Shown in pieces: positions 18,603 through 26,112 of a stretch of DNA of 64,000 nucleotides. The stretch's first letter is position 1; each line of letters begins with the position of its first letter. The notes under the pieces are model-generated. The model was not told the DNA's origin. It ran no database searches and saw only the letters and a program-made list of their open reading frames with translations. The stretch is from SCGC-AG-212-J23 sp035762345 (GTDB lineage: Bacteria > Pseudomonadota > Gammaproteobacteria > Burkholderiales > SG8-39). The position numbers and the translations under genes were made by a program. Where the stretch lies: NCBI GenBank assembly GCA_035762345.1, contig DASTPE010000068.1, forward strand, positions 1-64,000. The letters run 5' to 3'.

Positions 18603-20114
18603 GTGAAGTACGTCCTCGCCCTCGACCAGGGCACGACCAGCTCGCGCGCGATTGTCTTCGATGAAGAAGGCCGTGCAGTCGCGAACGCGCAGCGCGAATT
18701 CCGCCAGATCTTCCCGCAACCCGGCTGGGTCGAGCACGATCCGAAGGAGATCTTTTCCTCGCAAAGAGACACCGCCAGACAAGCGCTCGGCCAATCCGGT
18801 ATTTCACCTAAGGATGTGATGGCGGTCGGAATCGCCAACCAGCGCGAGACGACCATCATCTGGAACCGCCAGACCGGCGAGCCGATCGCGAATGCCATCG
18901 TGTGGCAGGACCGGCGCACCGCGCCGCAGTGCGCGGCGCTGAAGGAAGCGGGCGTCGAGACGCTGGTGCGCAGCCGTACCGGCCTGGTGATCGACCCGTA
19001 TTTCAGCGGCACCAAGATTGCCTGGCTGCTCGACCACGTGCCGGGGGCGCGCGCAGGCGCGGAGCGCGGGGAACTCGCCTTCGGTACGGTCGACACGTGG
19101 CTCGCGTGGCACCTTACCGGCAATCGCACCCACGTCACCGACGTCTCCAACGCCTCGCGCACGCTGCTGTTTAACATCCACACGAACGACTGGGACGCGG
19201 AGCTGCTCGAGCTCATGCGCGTACCGCGTGCCATCCTGCCCGATGTGCATCTGTCGGCGCACGCGTTTGGCATGCTGCCGGCAAGCGCGCTTGGGGAGCC
19301 GCTCGTGATCGGGGGCATGGCCGGGGACCAGCAGGCGGCGATGTTCGGCCAGGCCTGCCACCGCGCCGGAATGGCGAAGAACACCTACGGGACCGGCTGC
19401 TTCATGCTCCTGCACACCGGCGACAAGGTCGTGCAGTCCTCAAGCGGGCTCATTGCCACCGCGTGCGCCCAGACTCGGCACAAAGAATATGCCCTCGAGG
19501 GCAGCGTATTCGTCGGCGGCGCCGTCGTGCAATGGCTGCGCGACGGCCTGGAATTTTTCTCATCGTCATCGGAAGTCGAAAAACTTGCCGCGAGCGTGCT
19601 GGACAGCGGCGACGTGTACGTCGTTCCCGCATTCACCGGCCTCGGCGCACCGTATTGGGATCCCGACGCCCGGGGCTCCATTTCCGGGCTTACCCGAGGC
19701 ACGACCCGCGCACACATCGCGCGCGCCGCGCTCGAATCGATCGCGTTCCAGAGCGCCGAACTGCTTGAGGCAATGCAAAAGGATTCTCAACAGCAACTAT
19801 CAGAACTTCGGGTGGACGGCGGTGCAGCCGCCAACGACCTTTTGATGCAGTTCCAGGCCGACCTGCTCGGCGTTCCCGTGGTGCGGCCACAGGTGCTGGA
19901 AACCACGGCGCTCGGCGCCGCCTATCTCGCAGGCCTCACCGTCGACCTATGGAAATCGCGCGACGAGCTCGAATCGCACTGGAAGGCCGAGCGGCGCTTC
20001 GAGCCGCGGATGTCGGCTTCGGAACGGGCCGCGAAGATGTCGCGCTGGCGCGAGGCCGTCAGTCGCGCGCGGTCTTGGGCTAGAGTTGATTCCTCGAGGG
20101 AGGAGACAAAATGA
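18603..20114 (+). CDS. glpK: Glycerol kinase
   Basis: Phosphorylates glycerol to sn-glycerol 3-phosphate with ATP. 503 residues, the family length. The sugar-kinase N-terminal motif LALDQGTTSSRAIVFDEEG, the glycerol-binding NQRETTIIWNRQTGEP, and the ATP-domain signatures KNTYGTGCFMLLHTG and LRVDGGAAANDLLMQFQADL are all present. The glpF, glpD and glpR genes are not adjacent. The stop codon overlaps the next start by 4 bp, which ties it to a metallo-beta-lactamase-fold hydrolase. Confidence 0.97.
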   Translation: MKYVLALDQGTTSSRAIVFDEEGRAVANAQREFRQIFPQPGWVEHDPKEIFSSQRDTARQALGQSGISPKDVMAVGIANQRETTIIWNRQTGEPIANAIVWQDRRTAPQCAALKEAGVETLVRSRTGLVIDPYFSGTKIAWLLDHVPGARAGAERGELAFGTVDTWLAWHLTGNRTHVTDVSNASRTLLFNIHTNDWDAELLELMRVPRAILPDVHLSAHAFGMLPASALGEPLVIGGMAGDQQAAMFGQACHRAGMAKNTYGTGCFMLLHTGDKVVQSSSGLIATACAQTRHKEYALEGSVFVGGAVVQWLRDGLEFFSSSSEVEKLAASVLDSGDVYVVPAFTGLGAPYWDPDARGSISGLTRGTTRAHIARAALESIAFQSAELLEAMQKDSQQQLSELRVDGGAAANDLLMQFQADLLGVPVVRPQVLETTALGAAYLAGLTVDLWKSRDELESHWKAERRFEPRMSASERAAKMSRWREAVSRARSWARVDSSREETK

Positions 20115-20923
20115 GAATCTTGCTGTCGTTGCTTGCCATCGCGGTCTCGCTGCCGGTGGCCGCGCAATCTACAAAAGTCCACTGGTACGGGCAGGCGGCG
20201 TTCCGCATCGAGACGCCCGCCAGCGGCGTGATCCTGATCGACCCCTGGCTGAAGGCGCCCACCAACCCGGACAAGGAATCGGTGGAAAAGCTCACCCGCG
20301 TGGATTACATCCTCGTCACCCACGGCCATTGGGACCACATCGGCGACGCGGTAGAGATCGGCAAGAAGACCGGCGCGATCCTGGTCGCGCCCTACGGGCT
20401 GCAATTCAACATGAAGTCGGTGCTCGGCTACCCGGAGGCGCAGGCGACGCTCGCGACCGGCGGCAACGTCGGCGGCACGATCGCGCTGCCCAAAGCCGGC
20501 GCCAAGGTGACGCTGGTGCACGCGGTGCATGGCTCGGAGCTCGTGCCGCCCATGGTAAAGCCGGCGCCTCCCAACCCCGCCGCGATTGCGAGCGGCAACC
20601 CGGTCGGCTACGTCCTCGAAATCGACAAGGGGCCGACGATCTACCACACCGGCGATACTGACATCTACAGCGACATGAAGCTGATCGCCGAGTTCTTCAA
20701 GGTCGATCTGATGCTTGCCAACATCGGCGGGCATTTCGCCATGGGGCCGCCGCGCGCCGCGCAGGCGGCGGCGTGGGTGAACCCGCGCCAGGTCGTGCCG
20801 ATGCACTTCGGCACCTATCCGATCCTGGCCGGCACGCCGGCGCAGTTCAAGGCCGAGCTCGACAAGCGCGGCTTCGTCGGCCGCATGATCGAGATGAAGC
20901 CCGGCGAGACAAGGGATTTCTGA
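20111..20923 (+). CDS. Secreted metal-dependent hydrolase, metallo-beta-lactamase fold (UPF0173-like)
   Basis: A 270-residue protein with a clear signal peptide (MRILLSLLAIAVSLPVAAQS). The metal-binding signature HGHWDHIGD is near residue 73. Later ligands are HTGDTDIYSDM (His and Asp) and the C-terminal PMHFGTYPIL. It belongs to the YtkL/UPF0173 group of RNase Z-like hydrolases, but those are usually cytoplasmic; the signal peptide places this one in the periplasm. The substrate is unknown. It is coupled to glpK by an ATGA overlap. Confidence 0.88.
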   Translation: MRILLSLLAIAVSLPVAAQSTKVHWYGQAAFRIETPASGVILIDPWLKAPTNPDKESVEKLTRVDYILVTHGHWDHIGDAVEIGKKTGAILVAPYGLQFNMKSVLGYPEAQATLATGGNVGGTIALPKAGAKVTLVHAVHGSELVPPMVKPAPPNPAAIASGNPVGYVLEIDKGPTIYHTGDTDIYSDMKLIAEFFKVDLMLANIGGHFAMGPPRAAQAAAWVNPRQVVPMHFGTYPILAGTPAQFKAELDKRGFVGRMIEMKPGETRDF

Positions 20924-20981
20924 TCCGAGAATCAAAGCTTCTTATTGGCCGGTCCGGCGGCGCTTCCAGACAATAGCCGCC

Positions 20982-22157
20982 GTGCCGAGCCTGGTCGCTC
21001 CCCACGGAGGTGGTTCCCTCAGGCCGCGTGCGCTAGCTGGCGAAGCGCTCGCGGCCGAGAAAGCGCGGGCGCGCACCTTGCCCGGAGTGCGCATCACGTC
21101 GCGCGAGAAGGGCGATCTAGTGATGCTCGGCATCGGCGGCTTCACGCCCCTGGAAGGCTTCATGAGCCACGCCGACTGGCAAGGCGTGTGCGACGGCTAC
21201 CGCACCGCCGCGGGGCTGTTCTGGCCGATTCCGATCACGCTTTCCACCGATATCGAAACCGCCGGGCGCTTCCACACCGGGACGGAGATCGCGCTCTTTG
21301 ATCCGGACGACGGCGAGCCGCTCGCCACCATGAGGGTCACGGAAAAATACGCCATCAACAAGGCGCACGAGTGCGCGACGGTATTCCGCACGACCGACCC
21401 GGCGCATCCCGGCGTCGCCATGGTGATGGCGCAGGGCGAGATCAACCTCGCCGGCCCGGTAAGGGTGCTGTCCGACGGCGGCTTCAAAGAGAAGTACGGC
21501 GCGCTCTTCATGACGCCGGCGCAGACGCGCGCCGAGTTCGAGCGACTCGGCTGGTCACGTGTGGCCGCATTCCAGACGCGTAACCCGATGCAGCGCGCGC
21601 ACGAGTATCTCGTCAAAGTGGCAATCGAGGTGTGCGACGGGGTGTTGGTGCACTCGCTGCTCGGCGCGCTCAAGGCGGGCGACATCCCCGCCGAAGTGCG
21701 CACGCGCGCCATCGCCGTGTTGATCGAAAAATACTTTCGTCCCGGCACCGTGGTGCAGGCAGGCTATCCGCTCGACATGCGCTACGCCGGTCCGCGCGAG
21801 GCGCTGCTGCATGCGCTCTTCCGCCAGAACTACGGCTGCTCGCATCTCATCGTCGGGCGCGACCACGCCGGCGTCGGCAAGTACTACGGGCCGTTCGACG
21901 CGCACCGGATCTTCGACGACATCCCGCCGGGCTCACTCGAGACCCGAGCGCTGAAGATGGACATAACGTTTTGGTGCTACCGCTGTCACGGCATGGCTTC
22001 GGGACGCTCGTGCCCGCACGGCCCCGAGAACCAGCTGCAGGTGTCGGGCACGCAGCTGCGCAAGTGGCTGCAGGAAGGCGCCGAAGTGCCGGCGGAATTC
22101 TCACGTCCGGAGGTGCTCGATATCCTGCGCGCGCACTACGCAGCGGCGCGTTCCTGA
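20982..22157 (+). CDS. sat: ATP sulfurylase (sulfate adenylyltransferase, single-chain)
   Basis: Interconverts ATP + sulfate and APS + pyrophosphate; in sulfur oxidisers it runs toward ATP from APS made by AprBA. 391 residues, with a GTG start. Seen: FTPLEGFMSH near 50, the active-site QTRNPMQRAHEYLVKVA, GALKAGDIPAEVR, GRDHAGVGKYYGPFDAH, and a Cys cluster CYRCHGMASGRSCPHG. It has no APS-kinase domain, so it is the dissimilatory or homo-oligomeric form rather than CysDN. It overlaps the following TauE gene by one base pattern (TGATG). Genes for AprMBA lie 4 kb downstream. Confidence 0.95.
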   Translation: MPSLVAPHGGGSLRPRALAGEALAAEKARARTLPGVRITSREKGDLVMLGIGGFTPLEGFMSHADWQGVCDGYRTAAGLFWPIPITLSTDIETAGRFHTGTEIALFDPDDGEPLATMRVTEKYAINKAHECATVFRTTDPAHPGVAMVMAQGEINLAGPVRVLSDGGFKEKYGALFMTPAQTRAEFERLGWSRVAAFQTRNPMQRAHEYLVKVAIEVCDGVLVHSLLGALKAGDIPAEVRTRAIAVLIEKYFRPGTVVQAGYPLDMRYAGPREALLHALFRQNYGCSHLIVGRDHAGVGKYYGPFDAHRIFDDIPPGSLETRALKMDITFWCYRCHGMASGRSCPHGPENQLQVSGTQLRKWLQEGAEVPAEFSRPEVLDILRAHYAAARS

Positions 22158-22996
22158 TGGAGTGGTGGATGTGGCCGCTCGCGCTGTTCGCGGTCACATT
22201 CTGCATTGCGGTCGTCGCAGTGCTTGGCGGCGTCGGCGGCGGCGTTCTCTTCGTCCCGATCGTGAGCGCGCTGTTCCCTTTCCACCTGGACTTCGTACGC
22301 GCGGCCGGGCTGTTGGTCGCGCTCACCAGCTCGCTTTCCGCCGCGCCGAGCCTGCTGGTGAAAGGGCTGGCCAGCCTGCGCCTTGCCATGCCGCTCGCGC
22401 TCGTCGGCTCGGTGACCTCGATCGTCGGCGCGCTCGTCGGGCTTGCGCTTCCGACGCGCACGGTGCAGATCGCCCTCGGCACGGCGATCCTCGCCATCGC
22501 GGTCTTCATGTGGCGCATGGGCCGGTCGCCCGCGGAGCGCGAAATGCAGGCCGATCCGCTCGCCGCCGCACTCGACATGCAGGGCGCCTACCATGACGAC
22601 GCGCTCGGCCGGAAGATCGAATGGAAGGTGCACCGCACGCCGGCGGCGCTGGCCGTTTTCGCCGGCATCGGCATGCTCGCCGGTATGTTCGGCCTGGGCG
22701 CCGGCTGGGCGAACGTGCCGGCGCTGCATATCCTGATGGGAGCGCCCCTCAAGCTCTCGGTCGGCACGTCGGGGCTGCTGCTCTCCGTGGTCGATACCTC
22801 GGCCGCGTGGGTTTACCTTAACCGCGGCGCGGTGCTTCCGCTCGTCGTCGTGCCGTCGGTTCTCGGCGCGATCCTCGGCGCGAAAATCGGAGCGCGCCTG
22901 CTCGGTCGCACGCCCGCGCTCGTCGTGCGGCGCATCGTGCTCGCGCTGCTCGTCGTCGCCGGCGGCCGGGCGCTGCTACGGGGCCTGGGGATCTGA
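22157..22996 (+). CDS. Sulfite exporter TauE/SafE family protein
   Basis: A 279-residue polytopic membrane protein. The two family repeats are visible: an N-terminal GGVGGGVLFVPIVSALFPF and a second half GMFGLGAGWANVPALHILMGAPLK. About eight hydrophobic helices surround a central cytoplasmic loop rich in charged residues. Members move anions such as sulfite or sulfoacetate. Its ATG overlaps the sat stop (TGATG), which strongly suggests a sulfur-anion role here. Confidence 0.92.
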   Translation: MEWWMWPLALFAVTFCIAVVAVLGGVGGGVLFVPIVSALFPFHLDFVRAAGLLVALTSSLSAAPSLLVKGLASLRLAMPLALVGSVTSIVGALVGLALPTRTVQIALGTAILAIAVFMWRMGRSPAEREMQADPLAAALDMQGAYHDDALGRKIEWKVHRTPAALAVFAGIGMLAGMFGLGAGWANVPALHILMGAPLKLSVGTSGLLLSVVDTSAAWVYLNRGAVLPLVVVPSVLGAILGAKIGARLLGRTPALVVRRIVLALLVVAGGRALLRGLGI

Positions 22997-22998
22997 GG

Positions 22999-23370
22999 AT
23001 GGAACATACCGTCTACGCGCGTTGGCTGGACGTCGGGACGCGCCTGGGCTTCGTGGCGTTGGTCGCGAGCTTCGTGGGCTATGTGCTCGGCGCGCTCGAC
23101 CCCCACGTGCCGCCGCACGAGCTGCCGCTCCTATGGGGGCTGCCGGTCGACCACTATGTCGCCGCGGCCAACGCTCCGACCGGCTGGGGATGGCTCGCGT
23201 TCGTCGTCAAGGCCGACTACCTCAACTACGTCGGCGTGGCGATTCTTGCCTCGGTGACCCTGGCTGCCTATGCGCGCCTCGTGCCTGTGCTGGTGGGGCA
23301 AGGCGCGCGTTTGCGTGCGGGCATTGCGGTGCTGCAGGTGATCGTACTGCTCGTCGCCGCTTTGCTCTAG
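22999..23370 (+). CDS. Small membrane protein of the sat-tauE operon
   Basis: A 123-residue protein with three predicted hydrophobic segments (LGFVALVASFVGYVLGAL near 16, YVGVAILASVTLAAYARLV near 76, and the last 20 residues). Between the first two is a hydrophilic loop containing PPHELPLLWGLPVDHYV. No family is recognised. It begins 2 bases after tauE with GAGG just upstream, so it is co-translated with sat and tauE, and may be a partner of the exporter. It converges with the LysR gene, overlapping by 4 bp. Confidence 0.75.
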   Translation: MEHTVYARWLDVGTRLGFVALVASFVGYVLGALDPHVPPHELPLLWGLPVDHYVAAANAPTGWGWLAFVVKADYLNYVGVAILASVTLAAYARLVPVLVGQGARLRAGIAVLQVIVLLVAALL

Positions 23371-24278
23371 GCGGCGAGCGGCTGCGCCGAGGCGAGCCGC
23401 TCCTTGGCGAACGCGAGAAAAGCGGCGACGAGCTTGGAGTGGAAGCGCTCCCTTGCGTACACGACCGAGAAATTTCTTATGAGCGGCGGCTTGAGCGGAA
23501 CCTGCACCAGCTGCCCGAGCTGCAGCTCCTTCGCGGCAATCACGCGGGACATGATGGCGAAGCCCATGCCGGTCGCGACCAGCCCCTTGATCGCCTCGGG
23601 GCTGCCGAGTTCGACCACCCGGTTCATCGATTCCGGCGACACCCCCGCCTGCTGCAGGTAGCGATCGACGACCGCACGCGTCCCCGAGCCCGCCTCGCGG
23701 CTGATGTAGGGATGCCGCGTGAGCGCGGCGGGCAGCGCGAAGGGCTCCTTCGCCAGCGGATGTGTCGGCGCGCATACCACCTGGAGCTCGTCCTGACTGC
23801 ACACTTCACTCTGCAGCGATGCGAGCGGCGAGCCGCTCTCGATGAAACCGAGGTCGAGCGTACGCTCGGCCACGCGCTCCTGGACCGCCTCGGAATTGCC
23901 GACGTAGAGCGTCGGGACCACGGCCGGGAAGTGCGCCTTGAACTGGCCGATGAGCTGCGGCAGCACGTACTCGCCGATCGTCATGCTCGCGCCGATGAGG
24001 AGCGGCCCGGCCGCCTGGCCGCCCATTTCCTTGAGGCGCGTATCGAGTTCCGCGGAGAGTCCGAGGATGCGCTCGGCATACTCGAACGCGAGTTGGCCGG
24101 CGGGCGTGAGCGCGATGCGTCCCTGCGCGCGGTCGAAGAGCCGCGTGCTCAGTTGCTCCTCGAGCTGCTTGACTTGAAATGTGACCGCTGGCTGCGTCAT
24201 GAACAGCGTCTCGGCCGCCTTGGTGAAGGACAGATGCTTCGCTACGGCATGAAATACCTGGAGGCGCCGGTCGGCCAT
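23367..24278 (-). CDS. LysR-type transcriptional regulator (CysB/CbbR-like group)
   Basis: A 303-residue regulator. The N-terminal winged HTH (LQVFHAVAKHLSFTKAAETL, then QPAVTFQVKQLEEQLSTRLF) is followed by a LysR substrate-binding domain from about residue 90 (GPLLIGASMTIGEYVLPQLI). The HTH and effector-domain opening resemble the CbbR/CysL-type group. It lies between the sat operon and aprMBA and faces the sat operon convergently, so sulfur-gene control is plausible but not demonstrated. No LysR T-N11-A site was securely identified. Confidence 0.92.
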   Translation of the reverse strand: MADRRLQVFHAVAKHLSFTKAAETLFMTQPAVTFQVKQLEEQLSTRLFDRAQGRIALTPAGQLAFEYAERILGLSAELDTRLKEMGGQAAGPLLIGASMTIGEYVLPQLIGQFKAHFPAVVPTLYVGNSEAVQERVAERTLDLGFIESGSPLASLQSEVCSQDELQVVCAPTHPLAKEPFALPAALTRHPYISREAGSGTRAVVDRYLQQAGVSPESMNRVVELGSPEAIKGLVATGMGFAIMSRVIAAKELQLGQLVQVPLKPPLIRNFSVVYARERFHSKLVAAFLAFAKERLASAQPLAA

Positions 24279-24302
24279 CCAGGAATATTACGTCAGTCAA
24301 TG

Positions 24303-24452
24303 ATGCGGGGTTGTAGGGGCGATGTCGTCGGCGTGGTCGTGCTCGATGGCGATCCCACGGCCGACATCGCCAATACCCGGCGGATTCACGCGGTCTGGCA
24401 CCGCGGCAACAAGGTGGGGGAGCACGGTAGAGACGTTCGCGCCCTAAGCTAG
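24303..24452 (+). pseudogene. C-terminal remnant of an amidohydrolase
   Basis: A 49-codon open frame reads VVVLDGDPTADIANTRRI and then HAVWHRGNKV before its stop. This is the characteristic C-terminal strand pair of imidazolonepropionase-like and other metal-dependent amidohydrolases (ADLVVLDGDP...NTRRI.xVWxxG). No catalytic domain exists upstream: the preceding sequence is the start of the LysR gene on the opposite strand. It is therefore read as a decayed gene tail. Confidence 0.6.
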
Positions 24453-24547
24453 CATCAATAACACCGCCGCTGGGGCCAAGGCAAGCACCACGCGGTTGGT
24501 GACGCCGTGGCCGCGTCGCTGTGAGTGCAATGAAGTATCGACCTGAA

Positions 24548-24576
24548 TTGACACGGGCACCCTGGCGGCATACGGT
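24548..24576 (+). promoter_or_regulatory. Candidate sigma-70 promoter for the YidB-like gene
   Basis: A perfect -35 hexamer TTGACA (24548-24553), a 17-base spacer and a weak -10 hexamer TACGGT (24571-24576) lie 55 bases upstream of the start codon at 24631. The spacing is ideal, but the -10 match is only partial. Confidence 0.35.
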
Positions 24577-24630
24577 ATTCGCCCCCGCTGCAAATTCTCG
24601 GTCAGGTAAACGCTCCCAAAGGAGGCGATC

Positions 24631-25119
24631 ATGGGATTGCTCGATGAGCTACTTGGTGGTCTGACACAGGGCGGCCTTGGCCAGATGTCGGGGCAGCAAC
24701 AGCGGCACGCGGCGCAGGCGGGTAGCGGCATGGCCAATACGGTGGCGGCCCTGCTCCCGATTGTTCTCGCGATGCTTCGCAAGCAGCAGAGCGGCGCGCC
24801 CGCGCGAGGGTTCGACGTGGGCGGCCTTGGTGGGATCCTGGACCAATTCCACCGCGCGGGATTCGGTGAGCAGGCAAGCTCCTGGGTTAGTACCGGCGCA
24901 AACCTGCCGATCTCGCCGGAGGCCATGGCGCAGGTGTTCGGCCGCGACGGCTTGGGACGAATCGCCTCGCAGGCCGGGCTGACCGAACAGCAGGCGTCCA
25001 CAGGCCTGAGCCAGATCCTGCCCGAGGTCGTGGACCGGGTGACTCCGCAGGGGAAGGTACCCGACCTGGATGTGCTTGCCGCGAGCGTCGGCGACTTGCA
25101 GCGCCGCTTCGGCCTTTAG
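24631..25119 (+). CDS. YidB family (DUF937-like) protein
   Basis: A 162-residue protein. It begins MGLLDELLGGLTQGGLGQM, contains a Gly/Gln-rich low-complexity section, then GGLGGILDQFHRAGFGEQASSWV, and ends with an EVVDRVTPQGKVPD motif. This matches the YidB/DUF937 family, whose function is not established. A strong AAAGGAGG ribosome site precedes the start. It is followed after 17 bases by the zinc metallopeptidase gene on the same strand. Confidence 0.85.
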   Translation: MGLLDELLGGLTQGGLGQMSGQQQRHAAQAGSGMANTVAALLPIVLAMLRKQQSGAPARGFDVGGLGGILDQFHRAGFGEQASSWVSTGANLPISPEAMAQVFGRDGLGRIASQAGLTEQQASTGLSQILPEVVDRVTPQGKVPDLDVLAASVGDLQRRFGL

Positions 25120-25136
25120 TCGGCGGGGAGCCAGGC

Positions 25137-26000
25137 GTGCGGCTCGAAGACCAGCAGCGCTCGAGCAACGTCGAGGACCGCCGGGGCATGCCGGCTCGCC
25201 GCGGGGTGGTCGGCGGTGGAATCGGCGTCGTCGTGATCGCGCTGGTCGCCCTGTTCATGGGCGTTGATCCGAGCGTCATCCTCAACAGCGGGCTCGTGAC
25301 CGGTCCTGGCCAGCAGGCGCCGCAGGAGGAGGTCGTAGCGCGCGCGCCTTCGCGCGAGGACAAGATGGCGGACTTCGTGGCGGCAGTGCTCGGCAGCACC
25401 GAAGAGGCGTGGAGCGAGTTCTTCGCTCGCGGCGGCCGCAGCTACCGCAAGCCGGTGCTGGTGCTGTTTACGGGCGCTGTTGAGTCGGCCTGCGGCTACG
25501 CACAGGCGGCGGTCGGACCGTTCTATTGCCCAGCCGATCAGAAGCTCTACATCGATCTCGCGTTCTACCGTGACCTGCAGGACCGGTTCCAGGCTCCGGG
25601 CGACTTTGCGCAGGCCTATGTCATCGCACACGAGGTGGGTCACCACGTGCAGAACCTGCTCGGGATCGCGGAGAAGGTTCAGAGCGCGCGTCAGCGCGCG
25701 GGCGAGCGGCAAGCAAACGAGCTCTCGGTGCGGATGGAGCTGCAGGCGGACTGCCTGGCGGGCATCTGGGCGGCGTACGCCAACCGCTCGAAGCGCATCC
25801 TCGAGCCGGGTGATATCGAAGAAGGCCTGAACGCAGCGGCAGCGGTGGGCGACGACCGGATGCAGCAGGCTGGGCGCGGCCGCGTTTCGCCGGAGTCATT
25901 CACCCACGGCAGCGCGCGGCAGCGCTCGAACTGGTTCCGCCGCGGGCTCGAGAGCGGCGACATCAGGGCTTGCGACACTTTCGCCGTCGCACAGCTCTAG
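25137..26000 (+). CDS. Neutral zinc metallopeptidase, YpfJ family
   Basis: A 287-residue membrane-anchored protein. The GTG start yields MRLEDQQRSSNVEDRRG, the conserved family opening, then one transmembrane helix near residues 22-42. The catalytic zinc motif HEVGHH (in VIAHEVGHHVQNLLG) is near residue 163. The downstream MELQADCLAGIWAAYA supplies the likely third ligand. The domain is extracytoplasmic by topology. Substrates of this family are not known. Its end is close to, and convergent with, the aprA gene. Confidence 0.93.
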   Translation: MRLEDQQRSSNVEDRRGMPARRGVVGGGIGVVVIALVALFMGVDPSVILNSGLVTGPGQQAPQEEVVARAPSREDKMADFVAAVLGSTEEAWSEFFARGGRSYRKPVLVLFTGAVESACGYAQAAVGPFYCPADQKLYIDLAFYRDLQDRFQAPGDFAQAYVIAHEVGHHVQNLLGIAEKVQSARQRAGERQANELSVRMELQADCLAGIWAAYANRSKRILEPGDIEEGLNAAAAVGDDRMQQAGRGRVSPESFTHGSARQRSNWFRRGLESGDIRACDTFAVAQL

Positions 26001-26112
26001 GGCTGTCCGTCACTCACGATCTCGGGCTCGACCTCGCTTCGCGCGAGCAGCAGACACTTGAAGGGCTCGCCGCGTTCCACAAGGCTGAGACCGAGCTTGC
26101 GGATCGCCGATT

